From Brachionus koreanus (taxonomy: Eukaryota; Rotifera; Eurotatoria; Ploima; Brachionidae), in assembly GCA_016987375.1 (NCBI GenBank), contig PJRA01000263.1:1429409-1493408 (forward strand): a DNA stretch of 64,000 nt, given 5' to 3'. Below, one piece after another: positions 21,313 to 35,105 of the stretch; positions within the stretch are counted from its first letter, which is position 1, and every line of letters begins with the position of its first letter. The position numbers and the translations under genes were made by a program. The notes beneath the pieces were generated by a model, which was not told the origin of the DNA, ran no database searches, and saw nothing but the letters and a program-made list of their open reading frames with translations.

Positions 21313-24300
21313 AATGCAGACGATTCTGATTCTGTGACTCGTTTTAAATTTCATAAAAGCAATTTCCCAAGATACATTTTTACATTTTTAAAGAAAGAAT
21401 GAAAGATACATTTATTGTTTCTCCTGAAAGGATCTCTTGAGATAACCAATTTCTAGTTAAAGTACAATATGGTTCTGGTATTTAGATATTTTAGTATTGT
21501 CTATCAAAATTTTTAATTATAAAATTTCTTTGATCAACAAAGTAATCATTTTTTTTTGGAAATTAAAATTATTTTTACATTAAAATTGCATCATCATTTA
21601 GAAAATATATCTAATCTCTAAAGACGAAAAAAAGTGTTGGATAGCGTCATTTTTTTTAAATTTATTTTTCTAAATTTTAACTCTTTTTTTATTCTCAATT
21701 CGTTTAGTTAGCGAATTTTTATTTTTGAAAACATTTTAAATTTTATTTTTTTACACGACAATAAAAATGGCCTACATCAAAGTGATCTCAGTGGCCGTTG
21801 CTTACATTAAACAACAATATTATGAAACTATTTATTCACATTTTTTTCTATTTAAAAAAAATTTACATAAGAATTATAATTCGATCGTAAAATATTTAAG
21901 CAGCTTGAAATAGCTTTTCCCTTTGACTAATGGAAAATAAAGTGTCACTGAGTGATTTCGATCAATCCTCACGCAAGCTCTTGGATATCTTTTGGTAATG
22001 CTTCATGAATGGCCCTAGCTACAAAACCAAAAGATTTACTAAACTTGGATATTTGATACTTTGTCAAGAAAATATAGTTATAAATGCAATTATTTTGAGA
22101 AGTATGAAAATTTAGGGTGTGTTAAAAATTACGTAAAATTATATTAACTAGGCAACATATATCCAGTGTATGTGTTTTTTAAAGACGATACGTAGTCTTA
22201 GATTTTGCCCTAGATATAATCTGACATTCTTATCAATACAAATTGTTGGACTAGCGTTCAGAAAAAAAAGTCTAAATAATATTTTTAATAGGAGGATTAA
22301 CTAATTTTGTAATGAAATAGTTGTTCCTTGAGTGATCGTTACTATACCTATTTTAGATTAGGAGGTAAAAAATTGTGATTGTGGTTGCTAAAACCAAAAT
22401 CATTCGAATTAAGAAATCTAATTCAAAATTTAAAAAAATTTCAATTACTTAGAATTAAAAAATAATTGATCATAATTAGCAAAAACAATAGCAACAAAAG
22501 CTTTGAAGCGATGCCGCATATTCAAGTAAAAAGGGCTAAAGGACATAAATTTTTAAAAAATAGCTTTTTGGTTAAAATAAACATTTTTTTTGAAAATTCG
22601 AAAATTCGAACAATATTTTTTTTTTACTTGAAATAGAATTTATAACTCAATTGGAGAATATTTGCATTATTTCAGAATTAATAAATACGTTTGAGAGATT
22701 AGGTAATTTGAAATTATTCTTCAAAAAACTTATCTTTTTAATCAAAATTCTAATTTTGTTTCGATAAAAAGTATCATGAAAATTATAGATCAGAATATTT
22801 AAATTTAGAGAGAATTGTTTTTTAAAAGAAAATTCTGGAATCATAAAATAAATCATAAGAGATTTTTGAAAATTTTTCTTTTAAGAAAATTAATTTATTG
22901 ATTTAAGAAAATTTTTCTCTAAATTTATGGATTAAAAACTCAAAATTTATTTTGGAATTATTTAAAATATAATATACATACTTAACTTACTATAAATTTA
23001 AGGTGGTTTGAATTATATTTTAACTTAGAAAAAAATACAATTTTTTTAAAACATATATATTTCAGAATTATTTTTAAAAAATAGATTTTCTTAAAATAAG
23101 TTTCTTTGGGGAAATGTCGTCTAATTAAATAGTTAGTTAATATTTTTTTTCATGGTTTTAAATTATTTAGAAAAAAACTGAGCTTAAAAAAAATAATAAT
23201 TTCAATTTTTTAAGCTTATTGTTATGATTGTAATTATTATTTAAATCAAATAACTAAGTAATGAGTTTATTTTAATAAATTTTTTTTATTAATTGAGGCT
23301 GAGCGAACAGGTTACTTTAAACAATTTTTTTTCAATAAAAAATTATAGCTTTCTTATTCAATTTCAAGTTCAAAATTTAAAAGTTTTCCATCTTAACTAA
23401 TTTCATGATCAATAAGTTCCATTACAAAGAAAACTTTAAAATGAATGCTAAAAATAATTTTCTCACAGAAATGGTCGATCAAGTAAAATTTTAAAGTTAA
23501 AATGTAATAATTAATTCGTATATCATAAAATTTTTATATCATCATTTTTTAATACCAAGTTAACCAAATATTTTTTTAAAAATCATTTACGCATGAAAAA
23601 AAGAAGAGAATTGGAAAATTCTTGAAATTTTTTACTCAATAGCAAAAAAAGTGTTTCTATTATTCAAAATCATAACAACAAATATTTTTATGCTTGGATC
23701 AGTGTGATACAAGCTACTTCCTACAAAAAAAATTTGAAAAAAATGGCAAAGTGCCTTAGCTAAAAATTTATCAACAAACAAATGTGACTTTAAATAAGAC
23801 CAGAATCTAATAAAAATATACTTATTTAAGATTATTTATTGGAATTTTTTAAAGAGGAGTTTTTTAAAGTTTCTAATTTTAATATTCGATTAGATTAAGA
23901 ATTTTCTATTTATTGCTAATCTTGCTAATGAATTTTCAGAAACTTTAAAATAAAAATAGAATAACATAATTTTCCTATATATGAAGAGAGTGATTTTACC
24001 AGATAATTCCAAAAAACCCATGGATCAAAAATTATTTATTGGTATAAAGGAATGTATTTTTAAAAATTTAGTACTCCATTCAAGCTAAAGAATCAGAATT
24101 TTATTGGAAATTTTATTTTGAAATTAGTGGCCAAGATTATCAATTTAAGGTTTTGTAACAATTATTCAATATTTTTAATAGCCTTTTTTTGTTTAGTTCC
24201 TTTGATTAAATCTGTTCTTAAAGCTTAGCTTTGCATTCAATAGTCTACTATAGATCTTACTATTATTATTACTATTTTTATAATCACATGACCATAATTT

Positions 24301-24479
24301 TTTTCAAAATATAAAATCAATCTATATTTTTCATGCAAATAAAAGAATCAGGTTCCATTCTAAAATGCTGGAATTCAAACAAAAAATATACTCTTAAAAA
24401 AAATAATAATAAAATAGAATTCTCTGGTTACTGGATCTTACTTGGTTACCCGAAAAAAGTGAATAAGTTGGGTTCAAAT

Positions 24480-25215
24480 TTAAATAGATTTATCTGACGT
24501 TATCTATTAAATAAATATTAATTAAAATAAATAAAGATACAAAATTTCAAAATTAATTACATAAAAGTTTTTTTTATTACTGCATATAGGGTGGAAATAG
24601 TAGAATCTTAAAAGCGTCTAAAGCGGATTTCGAAATTAAACAAAAAAAACTATCTTACTTTTTATTAATTTTTGTGAAAAATACTGTATCGATCTTTAGA
24701 TAGTATAATTTTAGTGTCCAAAAAAAAAAAACTTCATCCATGTACTAATGACCGAATTTACCAATTTTAGTACAATGATTATAGCGTATATTTTTTTTAA
24801 ATTTAAAATTATTTCCTTAATTTTGAATGTAAAATAAAATTTTTCATAGATTCATTGATCTAAGATATTAAAGTGACGAAAATTCTAAATTAATTAAATT
24901 AATAGTAACTTTTATTAGTTAATAAAGATAAATAAAATATTTATTTTTAATGCTGACAAAAAAATTTAAGATTTGACTAAATAGATTTAACTCATTTCTA
25001 AAAGTTATTATAAAACAATCAAATCAAATAAAATCGTTATCATTCTTTATAAATATAAAAACCTAAATTTAAATTTATTTTATCGTAAATTTATTTTAAA
25101 ATGACTCTTGAAATTCATAATTAAGTATAATTTTTGTTTCTTTGATAATAACTATAGATTAAATTATTGCGATCTAAATATTTTAGAATAAAAAAATGAT
25201 GATTCGAAAATTAAT
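24480..25215. repeat. dispersed repeat, copy 2 (first copy at 13240-13735)
   Basis: Aligns in the same orientation with 13240-13735, first at the TTTATCTGA and CTATTAAATAAATA blocks, then with an extra 200 bp or so, then closely from 24990 to 25200. The copies diverge sharply after GATTCGA. No coding frame. It sits about 310 bp upstream of the DUF229 gene. Confidence 0.75.
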
Positions 25216-25529
25216 ACCATGCTTCAAGACAGTTTTTATCAGTTTATTTTCTGTTGAAGTATCAATTTAAATTGGATAATTAATTTAAAAAATTAAATCT
25301 TAATTATTCTCTAATTTTTAATTTTTTATGCTCAAATGTCAATTTTTTTCAGTAATCAGTTTTTAATTTTTTATTTATCTGAAATATTTTTATTAAATTT
25401 TAATCAAATAAACTTGTTTAGATAATTTGACTGGTTTTAAAAAATAAATTCAATTCAATGTTTGAAAATTTTTAAAAAAATTCTAAATATTGTACTATTG
25501 AATAATATTTTTATTAAATTATTTACAAG

Positions 25530-27636
25530 ATGTTGAAGAAAATATTTAGACAAAAAAAATCCATTTGTAAGTAATTGATTTAATTTTTCTTAATTCAAAA
25601 CTGATTTATACAATCGACTGTTGAAATGGTTAAAATTTTAAATTTTAAGTAATTTGGTCAATTATTATCTATTTTGTTGTCATTAGTATCTTAAATAGCT
25701 CATGGTACAGACAGAAACCAAAAATTTCAACTAATCTGATTAAAATAAATGATATACAAAATTCAGAAATAAATGATGAAATATGCCAAATTCCTAAACT
25801 CGATTACAGCATGCTTTTGAATAATTTGCCATCTAAACCAAAATGCCAAAGTGAACGCAATTGGGGAACGATTAATTCATTGGATAATAAATGGACAATT
25901 GACAGAGATATAGAGTCAAAAATAGTGTCAATAAAATGTAAATACCGTAAAGTTGAGAGAATCGACGATTTCAAAGTAAACTTGGGAAGTTTTCTAGAAT
26001 TAAAAAATGGTGATATTGTTAAAGATGATGTTTTTGAAGTTGAATGTGAAGGAAAAAACAAATTAAATAATAATGAAATTAAATTCAACAATTTGTATGT
26101 ACAAGTGGTCGACAATAATCCAAACGATAAATTTAACATTGACAAAGACAAAACGGGCTGTTTTCCCTATAATGTAATGCTTTTAAGCTATGATTCTGTA
26201 TCAAGAGTATCATTTATAAAAAGACTTGAGAAAACTTATGATTTAATTAAAAAGACTGATAATTTTTTTGTTCTAACTGGTTATAATATTGTTGGTGATG
26301 GAACACCAGCAGGTAGTTTTTGTTTAAAAAATATTAATTTAAAATTTTATGTTTTTTTATAATTAAATAAAGCATTGATACCAATATATACTGGTTATAC
26401 AGAAGAAGAGTTGCCAAGTGCATTAAAAAATGATCCGAATGGAAAATATGTAGATGAAGCATATCCGTTTATATGGAAAGAATTGCATCAAAAAAGTAAT
26501 TGAATTTTTTTAACTAAAATGCCATTAATTTTTCTAATAAAGACTATACTTCGATATATTTGGATGATTGGCCTCATGTTGGAGCATTCACATATCGAAT
26601 GAGAGGTTTTAAAAGTCATACACCAAAGCACTATCCAAAACACTTTCAACTCTATATGAGACAGAGACACCAAAAAATGAAAAAGGCAAATGACTTTTGC
26701 AATGGTGACACAAAACGACACAAAATTATGATGAATCTATTGACAAGTTTCAAACAAATTTATCAAAATCGGCAACCAAACTTAGCCATAATGCATTATG
26801 TTGAAAATTCACATGATTCTAATGATCATTTGCATTGGGTAGATGATGAAATATTTGATTTTCTAGACAACGGATTCAAAGAAAATCTTTTCGATGACAC
26901 AATTATCTTTTTGTATTCAGACCATGGATCTAGATTTAACAAATTTCGGTCTTCTCAACGTTATCTAGAAGAAAGGCTACCATTTTTTTCGGTCTATTTT
27001 CCCGACAGCTTTATCAAAAACAATGAGCAAAAATTAATCAATTTTAAAAACAATATTGCAAAATTGACATCTCCGTTTGATATTCATGCCACAGTACGCG
27101 ATTTAACATGCAGTAAAAAAGAAACACAAAGTGATCGTGAGCGATCGATTAGTTTATTTGATAAAATTTCAGTTTATAGATCATGTGAAGATATTGGAAT
27201 ACCAGAGCACTTTTGTACTTGCATGAGGAACTGGCTATCTCAAGACATCAATTCAATGGAAACAAAAAACGTGTCTTTTTTTGTTGTTGAATCAATTAAT
27301 TCGATTACATTAGAAAAAAGAGATCTTTGTCAAAAACTTAGTTTAAAAAAAATAGTTTCAAGCGAAAAATTGGAAATGGCAAATAAAATTTTATTTCGGG
27401 TTTCTCTTATTACTTCGCCAAATAATGGCATTTATGAGACAATTATCTACGCAGGTAAACATAAAGAATTCGAATTTAAATCTGAAAATTTTAGCATCAA
27501 ATCGAAAAATGACATTAGTCGAATTGATTCTTATGGTGAACAGCCTTGGTGCGTGGCTAAATTTGGCTCTAATCCTGGTCTAACGCTAGACTTGAGAAAG
27601 TTTTGTTTTTGTTTTCCTAGAAGAAGAAATAAATGA
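25530..27636 (+). CDS. DUF229 (sulfatase/alkaline-phosphatase-fold) type II membrane protein, four exons
   Basis: Exons 25530-25566, 25650-26312, 26373-26495 and 26543-27636 join in phase to a 638-residue protein across introns of 83, 60 and 47 bp, all GT-AG. The 37-bp first exon encodes MLKKIFRQKKSI. With exon 2 it forms a short basic cytoplasmic tail followed by a membrane anchor (about residues 12-28). The luminal part has the family landmarks: YDSVSR (about 193-198), GYNIVGDGTPA, IWKELHQ, YLDDWPHVGAFTYRMRGF and the metal-site-like YSDHGSRF. DUF229 proteins are widespread in invertebrates. Their substrate is not established, and a sulfatase or phosphatase role is only inferred from the fold. 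An acceptor-like TTACAAG abuts the ATG. Confidence 0.88.
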
Positions 27637-28705
27637 TTATTTTAATTGTTGTATTGTTTGCTTTTTTTTTGTTTTAAAAGAAATTTATTTTTATTATTCT
27701 ATTAAAATTATCTGAAAAATAAACACATTTTCATTCGATTATAGAATTGTAAATAAATATTTGTACAATTTATTAAAAAAAAAGTAAATTAAAAAGAAAA
27801 AAAACACTTTTGTATGATTACACAATCATTTAAAGCATTCCAGAATTATTAATTTTAGCCGAAACAATAACAATAAACTAGTAAATATTCTTTATAATGC
27901 AAATCACAAAATCAAACAATAAATAGCTAATCCACTTGAAAGATTTTTTTTTTAATTAATTTTTTTAATTATATGTTTAGTCTCAAGTATTTCGAAGCTC
28001 AAAAGCCCATATAGGTTTCGTGTCGGCAATATAATCAGCAAGTCTATATTTATTAAATTTCTAGTCAAACAATAAATAAGCCTATTTTCCAATTCGTTTT
28101 AACAAAGATTATTTAAAATACGGATTTGGATCAATTGATCGATTATCCGTGATTTAGAATCATGAAAAAAATACTCTAAAACGAATAAATTAAACCTGTT
28201 CGTTTGTGAGTAATGATCGGTCTGTTGATTAAATATTTATCTTGAAAAGTGACCATTATCGGATTGATCTCGATGCTTATCAAATTTAATCATGGTCCAA
28301 TCATGCTCCAAATAATAGCTATTCAAGTCTAATCATGCACTAAATTAAGATTAATACTAATATTCCATGTCAAACAAACTGATACGATTAAAACAAATGT
28401 TTGCTTTTGTTTTGAGCTATTATTTGGCCATTAATTATTCACCATTCAAACGATTCTGACAGAAATTGATTTTCATGTTATTTAGACTACCACATAAGAC
28501 AAAGGAAAAAACTATTTCCGGTCAATTGTCAATGTATCATTTGCTTGAATATCTAAAAAAATTAATTTTAAATTTTTATTGAAAACTTGATATATTTTTT
28601 AGCTTTCATTAAAAAAAGTAAATTTTATTTCTTTAAACTTGTAGCAAAATTATCAGATTGTTAATGCAAAAATATCTAATGAGAATAAAATTTATTTTTT
28701 ATTTA

Positions 28706-28805
28706 TTTGAAAAATAAATTTGGGAATTTCCCGGGACTTACCCGAACGACAAAAGCTTTCTTTTCAGACTCATTGATAATGTTTGTTATTTAATATATAA
28801 ATTAA
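28706..28805 (+). repeat. dispersed repeat with GGGAATTTCCCGGG core, copy A
   Basis: TTATTTGAAAAATAAATTTG, then GGGAATTTCCCGGGACTTAC and CCGAACGACAAAAGC, running to about TTATTTAATAT. Copies with the same core and downstream tail lie at 46130-46447 (inverted, split by a palindromic MITE) and 53408-53510. This copy is the intact reference for the split one. Confidence 0.85.
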
Positions 28806-31066
28806 AATTAAATAAAGAAGTATTTGAAAATTTAAGATTAAAAATTAAATTTGACTAATTTATTAGTTTTCAATTGATAAATATTTTATCTTTTTCTATC
28901 TAATTCAATTAAATGCTACCAATTTGATTTAAAAAAAAAACTCAATAATCTGATAATCGTTTTTAAACGTTTTAAACATAACAAATTTTGATATGTAAAT
29001 TTAATACTACTAATTTTTTTAATTATAATTTTTTTATTTTTAATACCTAAATTTAAAAAAAAAAACAATTTATTTATTTAAGAAAACACCTCATGTACCA
29101 TTATTGAAAGAAAAAAATTGAAATTTTTAGATTCTCTATAATTTTTAAAAAATATCAATGTTTTTTATCTGTGCTATTTTTTTATGAACTCAAGTAAAAA
29201 ATATTTTACTGTTAAGAAAATTGTTTTTATTTATTTCTTTATTCTATTATTTCTCTTAAGTATTAACTTAGAACATTTGGCTGAAAGAAAAGACTAAGCT
29301 CTATTCCAACTGCTAGTGTATAACCCAAACTATATCCTTGATAATTATTTTAATAATTTTAATTGTTTTTTTTATATTTTATTAAAATATTAAATAAACT
29401 ATTTATATTTTTTAATAATTGACAATTAAATAAATACTCAAAAAATTTTATATAGAAAATTATTGGGTTAACTTTATAAAATTGATCATATGCTATATTA
29501 CGATACTAATAATCCAGTCATTTGTCCATTTTAAGTAGATTCATCATAATTTGTTCCTATTCTATCCAAGCGGATAAAAAGAGAGAAGCTTTTTAGTACC
29601 TTTTTAACACAGAGATTACATATATTAAGATTATTTTTATTCAATATTTCTAAATAGATTAGAGCAATTCTTATTTCAAGTATATAGCAGTCATAAAAAA
29701 ATTCATTTTAATTCATATTCATCATTTTTCACTATTGATAATCAAAAATGGATAGTAAACCTCAAAATAAAAAAAAAAACACAATATTGTTCCTATTGAT
29801 ATTGATCCATCCTTCGGCATCCAACAATTGTTCATTATTATCTGTTGTTAAAGGTTGAGCAAAAATTCAATTTTTTTTAATTCAGTCATTATGATTTTTT
29901 AAAATAACAAGTTTTTGATTATTAATTGCTCTTTCAGATAAAGAACTAAAATTAAGAGTTAATATCATTCTATTAAATAAATTCTTTTTTTTTTATTAAA
30001 ATTTATATTTTACTTTATTTTGATTTTAAATTTGTTTTTTTTTTTTTAATCTGAAGGAGCATTTGCTCGATATAGGAAATAAACAAATAAATAATAGTAG
30101 TTTGGTTTTTTTATTCATCATAATTGATGAGTTAACTAAAGATTTTCATATTTGTCAATTGGATATTATTAGAAAATATTTTTTTAATTTGAAAAATCAA
30201 AAAACAAAACAAATAAAATAAAATATATCTTTAAGATAACAACTAATATTTATTTTGATCAAATTGAGCAAGTTCAGTTAAATTTTTATTCTTTTTGAAA
30301 TTTTTCTTTCAACTATGTTAATTTAGAAATTGAAGCTAAATCAATTTTTAGATTAGCAAATATGCATTATGTTTGAGTTAGTTGATAAGATAACAAATGC
30401 AATTTGATATTGGTGAAAATTCCTATCGGTTTGAAGTCAAACAATTTGAATTTGAACTTGTGACTCAAAGTGTCTTATTGAGCTAATTGAAAATAATTAT
30501 TTGTTGCATATTTCGGCAAGCTTCGAATTTCACATTGACTGAAAAATGCCAACTGAAAAAAAAATTTCTTAACTGTCCTGCTAATTAAAAGTCATGTCAC
30601 CGCCTTGTTCAGGTATTCAAAAATAATTTATTCACTCAATAGGTACTCGTTGATTGAAAATTATTGATTGGAAAAAGTTCTCTTGAAAAAGAAAAAAAAA
30701 AACAAAAAAGTTCATTTGAATATTCAATTATTTTCCACTTGACTTGAACGTCATAGTCATTTGACGTCGAGCTAAAATAAACCAACAGCATTTTACGTTA
30801 TCTTGAAATTATAATAAACTAACAATAACGTCTTATCAACCTCTTTATTTTATTTTTATTTCTCTCTTATATTTTTTGTTGATGTTGTACAAAGGTGATT
30901 GATTTTCTGAAAACTCTAAAATTTAAGAGAGCAATTTTTAATAATAAATTATAATTTTATGCCAAGAGAGCAACCAAGCAACCAATTGAATTGATAAAAA
31001 TAATCGCCGAGTCACATGAGACCCTGGCGATAGATGACTTAGTCTGTGTATTTATAAACGCGTTGT

Positions 31067-31080
31067 TGTTAACCGAGCAA
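31067..31080 (+). promoter_or_regulatory. imperfect X-box-like (RFX-binding) site
   Basis: GTTAACCGAGCAAC compared with the RFX X-box consensus GTHNYYATRRNAAC. The right half site fits fully; the left half deviates at one position and the centre is CG instead of AT. It lies about 410 bp before the proposed RFX start. Autoregulation by RFX proteins is known in other animals, but this site alone is weak evidence. Confidence 0.25.
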
Positions 31081-31491
31081 CAGTTGCCGTAGTTATAAAA
31101 AATATATTTTTTTTTTGCTTAGTTATTTTTTTTTGTTTAGCAAAATTTTCTCGTTGTTGTGGATTCAAGAGAAAATTTCATTTATTTTTTGCGAATTTTT
31201 ATTTTTCGAGTTGTTATCGAGTTTCTATAGCCATAGAATTAGAAACAAATTTTCTACAGCAACCAAACGCCATGTTTCTCTCTCTCTCTTTAACAAGGAA
31301 ATTTCATTATCTTAGTGTATTTTTGTAATCATAGTCACGGTTACTAGGCGATCGAGTGATGATCGTTTCATCACCATTGCCGACTGAAACGATAACAACT
31401 GTTAGCTAACTAATTTTTATTTGATACCCATAGATACAATTTTGCTAATACTCGGCATCTAATAACAACAATCGTTATAGATACACGATTA

Positions 31492-34400
31492 ATGGTAGCC
31501 ACGATAGTTGCCAATACGACGAGCATTACTACGACGACTAGTGCAAACAGTGTCTTAGAGCCTAAAACAATTATTAATCTCAACAACTACACCGCATCTT
31601 CACTGACATCTTCATCGCTAACAACCATCTCCAACACTACTCAAAACAAGGTATTTTTATAAAACAATATTTTTTCTTAAACACACACGCACACATACAC
31701 TCTCTCTTTGCCTATTTAACTAATTTACCATCTTAAGCAATCTTAGTAAATTAATTATAAATAAAAATGAAATTAAATTCCTAATTGCTCTGTTCAGATG
31801 AGTCGATTGACCATGGACACATGGTAATGGTCATGGCGACGCTTTTATAGTCTTAATATCCTTTGATCTATTGAGCTAGTTAAACCTAAAGCCGAAAAAA
31901 ATATTTAACAATTCACCTAAGTCAAAATTTTTTAAAATTCGGCGCTTTATTTTTGAAAAAAAAAAAATACAAAAAATGAGAATAAAAATTTTAAGGCGCC
32001 TTTTTTTCTTACTTAATTTTCCCCTCAAAATAAATTAAATTTTGTTGCCCCAAAATAAAAAAGAAAAGAACAAGCCAAAAAAAAAAATAAAATAAAATTA
32101 TATTCTTGAAAAAAAAATCATTTCAAAGCAACAAAAAAACTCAAGATAGATACCCAATTTGAATGAAATGTGCTCGAAATTAATTATATTTTGTTTTTTA
32201 TAAATTTGATGCAAACAAAAGATGTCTTGCAGCATTGATGATTCAAATCAAGCGACATCACTATTGATACAATCATCTCAATTAGATAAGGCACAAACTT
32301 CTTTGTCAAACACATCGACCTCAAGTTCATCGACACCATCGTCCTCTTCGCAAAACTCAGTGTCCAATTCTCACAGTCCACCGTCCAATCTAATCTCACT
32401 GGTCACACCATTGCAGTCGCAAAATTTCCAAAAACTAAATCAGTCAAACAATCAGCAACAAGGCCCGACAAAAATTGTGCAAGCGGGCACTCATTACATA
32501 CTAACCACTGTTTACCAGGGTAACTCGGGACAAAAAGTAGTCAGTGTCAACCCGGCCAACAACCAGCCAGCTCAGCCTTTGATGCTCAATTCGCAGAATA
32601 TGGCCAGCTCCAGCTCGGTTGGAAGTTCGAGCTCTGCATCTTCTAATCAAAACCCATCACCACTTTCCGATCAGCAGACTACTACCATCACTTTGTCTTC
32701 TCCAAATTTACAATCAATGCAAAATTCCAATCAGGCTACCATCATTTTTCCGCTTCAAACCCAGCAATATCCAAGCTATGTGGACACCAACCAAAGTCAC
32801 AATGGCCAAAATGTCAACTTGTTCTCGCCCTTAGGCGCCTCATCAAACAATCACTACTACACTTTTCAATCGGTAAATTTTACATTTTTTCCTCCCTCTC
32901 ATTCTTTATACTCAAACATTTATTTCAAATTAGAATACTAAGTCGAAAGTAAAATTTTTAATTTTAAATTTTAATTCAAATCACGTGATCTCTAAATTTA
33001 AATGCTCTTTTTCTTATAATTATGTATTTGATTACAATTTAGACTAGTTCTAACAATGAAATGATAATTTCTAAATAAATATTTTTTTCTGTTAATTGAA
33101 AAATACAAATTTTTATTTCATTGTTTAAATTTGTTTATTTGAGCAATTAATAAATTTTAAAATCAATTTAAGAAAATTTATTAAAATTTTTGTCTAAACA
33201 AAAAAATTAAAAAATTAATATTTTTTTTTCACACAGACACCGAACTATGTACAGCAGCCAAGCCAGTCGACGTCGCCCAACCGGCTACTGCAGTTGCAGC
33301 CAGACCACTCCCAAAGCCAGTTACAGTCGCAACAATCCAGTCAGCAACAACAACAACAACAGCAGCAGCAGCAAAGTACCCAGGTATACTCTTTCGATAA
33401 CCAGTCGATGGACCTCGAGAACAGCAACACAATAGAGTTCGAGGGCCACGCATCTCACACAACGCAAGCAGCACCGATCACAGTCCAATGGCTGATCGAC
33501 AATTTCGAGCCGGCCGAAGGCTGCAGCCTGCGTCGTAGCACCCTCTACAACTACTACATGCACCATTGCAACGAGCAGAAAATCGAGCCGGTCAACCCGG
33601 CCTCGTTCGGCAAGCTAATTCGCTCGGTGTTTCTCGGCCTGAGAACTCGTCGTTTGGGCACGCGCGGCAACTCTAAATACCACTACTACGGCATTAGGGT
33701 TAAAATAAACTCGCCCTTGAATCAACTTGGCGAAGATCCATCAACGCCCTCTTTCAACCCGATGAGCCTGTCGCCGACCGGCTCGCCCCAGCAGCCCCAG
33801 TCGCCCATCCTAAACCAAAGCACCAATCATCAGCACCATGGTCCTGCGCCCAAACGAGCCAAAAACCAAAACAATCAAAACTATGACGCCGAGTACAAGC
33901 CTGTTATTTCGAACATGGTCGAGAACAACTCAAATGGCCAGCCATTGATGACTGTTGTTCTCAGCTCTAATTCAAACGCAATGACCAAAACAAGTCAAAT
34001 TGCCCGTCAAAAAACCGAGCAAATAAACAAAAATTATACATATCAGAGTGAGTCTGTGCACGAGCAGCCTGTGGTCAAGCAAACCCAGTCCGATCAGGAT
34101 TTAAATCAGCCCAATTTGGCCGAAACAAATCCATATCGCAATTTTGGTCAAATAAAAACAGACGGACTAGAAAATTCGCCCGTTTCTGTCCAAGAGCTAA
34201 AGCGTTTCGAGGACTTGTACAAAATTCACTGTGAGCGCATAGTCGACTCGATACTTAATTTCAAATTTGAGAGCATACGTGACATTTGGATGGGCTTTTG
34301 GCGCGCCGATTCAACCAATCCAAATCACAACGAATACGAAAGTCAGCTTAGCTCGCACAAGTTCTACATGATGTGCGATCTGCCTCAAGTGATCGACTAT

Positions 34401-35105
34401 GTAAAACATGCGGATCATGAATTCTATCAATTTTGCATTGAAATATTGATACCGGACGTGCTCGGCTCGTTGCCGCACACTCTGGTGCAAAATATTCGCG
34501 CACTCAGCAAAAATGTTGACACATGGCTCAAACAAGCATTGTGCAATTGTCCCGAACGAATCAAACAAGTAAAAATTGCAATAATAAACACGTTCTCAAT
34601 GACTTTGAGACGCTACACGTCCTTGAATCATTTGGCCCAAACGGTCAAAAATTCGTTGCAAAACGAAACAATTTTGGCACAGATGCTCAACGACATAAAT
34701 CGTGTTGACTTTAATTATATACGCGAACAAGCCAAATGGATATGCGGATGTGACGAACGTGTTATAACAAAGCTGGAGAATGAGTTCAAAGACTCGTTGA
34801 GAAATCACTCGCAGTGGAGTCTTGAAGTGTGGATAGGATGGCTGGACAACACGGCGACCTCTTTGCTGCACGAGTACGAAGGCACTGACAACTATGCCAA
34901 AATGGCCAGGGAGTTTTTGCTTAAATGGACGTTCATGTGCTCGTCAATAGTGCGCGATTTGACGTTAAGAAGCGCGCCCACATTCGGTAGTTTTCACTTG
35001 ATTCGTTTGTTATACGATGAGTATATGTGCTATCTGATTGAGATCAAAATTGCCAATCAGCTCAAGCAGAGTCCTTTGGCCACTATGTGCAACTCGGAAT
35101 GTTGA
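31492..35105 (+). CDS. RFX: RFX-family transcription factor (RFX1/2/3 type), three exons
   Basis: Winged-helix regulator of ciliary genes through X-box sites; RFX proteins bind as dimers in the nucleus. Exons 31492-31650, 32222-32872 and 33237-35105 are all phase 0, with introns of 571 and 364 bp, giving 892 residues. The N-terminus is serine/threonine/glutamine-rich and activation-like. A glutamine run encoded by CAA/CAG lies at about 305-316. The DNA-binding domain at about 352-430 reads TVQWLIDNFEPAEGCSLRRS, then SFGKLIRSVFLGLRTRRLGT and KYHYYGIRVK, almost the family consensus. A long helical C-terminal region (about 595-892, starting FEDLYKIHCERIVDSIL) matches the B/C/dimerisation region of RFX1-3. 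The first exon is the least certain; translation could instead start at the ATG at 32222. Several open frames on the other strand are shadows. Confidence 0.93.
33321..33380. repeat. CAA/CAG trinucleotide repeat in RFX
   Basis: Mixed CAA and CAG codons encode an interrupted run of glutamines in exon 3 of the RFX gene. Such tracts vary in length between individuals in many animals. Confidence 0.85.

Larger units (their letters stand above)
20800..25529. other. AT-rich intergenic region
   Basis: No supported gene in about 4.7 kb. It contains twin palindromes (20991-21056), a hairpin at 21268-21312, an unrecognised short frame at 21969-22090 on the minus strand, and the second copy of a dispersed repeat at 24480-25215. 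The minus frame at 22647-22856 is low-complexity phenylalanine/isoleucine/asparagine-rich and not called. Confidence 0.55.
27637..31491. other. AT-rich intergenic region upstream of the RFX gene
   Basis: No supported coding sequence. It includes copy A of a dispersed repeat (28714-28805). From about 30.7 kb it becomes slightly less AT-rich towards the RFX start, with an imperfect X-box-like site near 31067. The plus frame 31115-31315 is not conserved-looking and is most likely 5' untranslated or promoter sequence. Confidence 0.55.

Noticed and set aside
22647..22856. Minus-strand 69-codon frame
   Set aside because: Phenylalanine/isoleucine/asparagine-rich translation of AT-rich DNA, no conservation signal.
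33229..34871. Several open frames on the other strand or frame across RFX exon 3, including a leucine run
   Set aside because: They mirror the CAG/CAA tract and GC-richer coding sequence of RFX; the RFX frame has full domain support.
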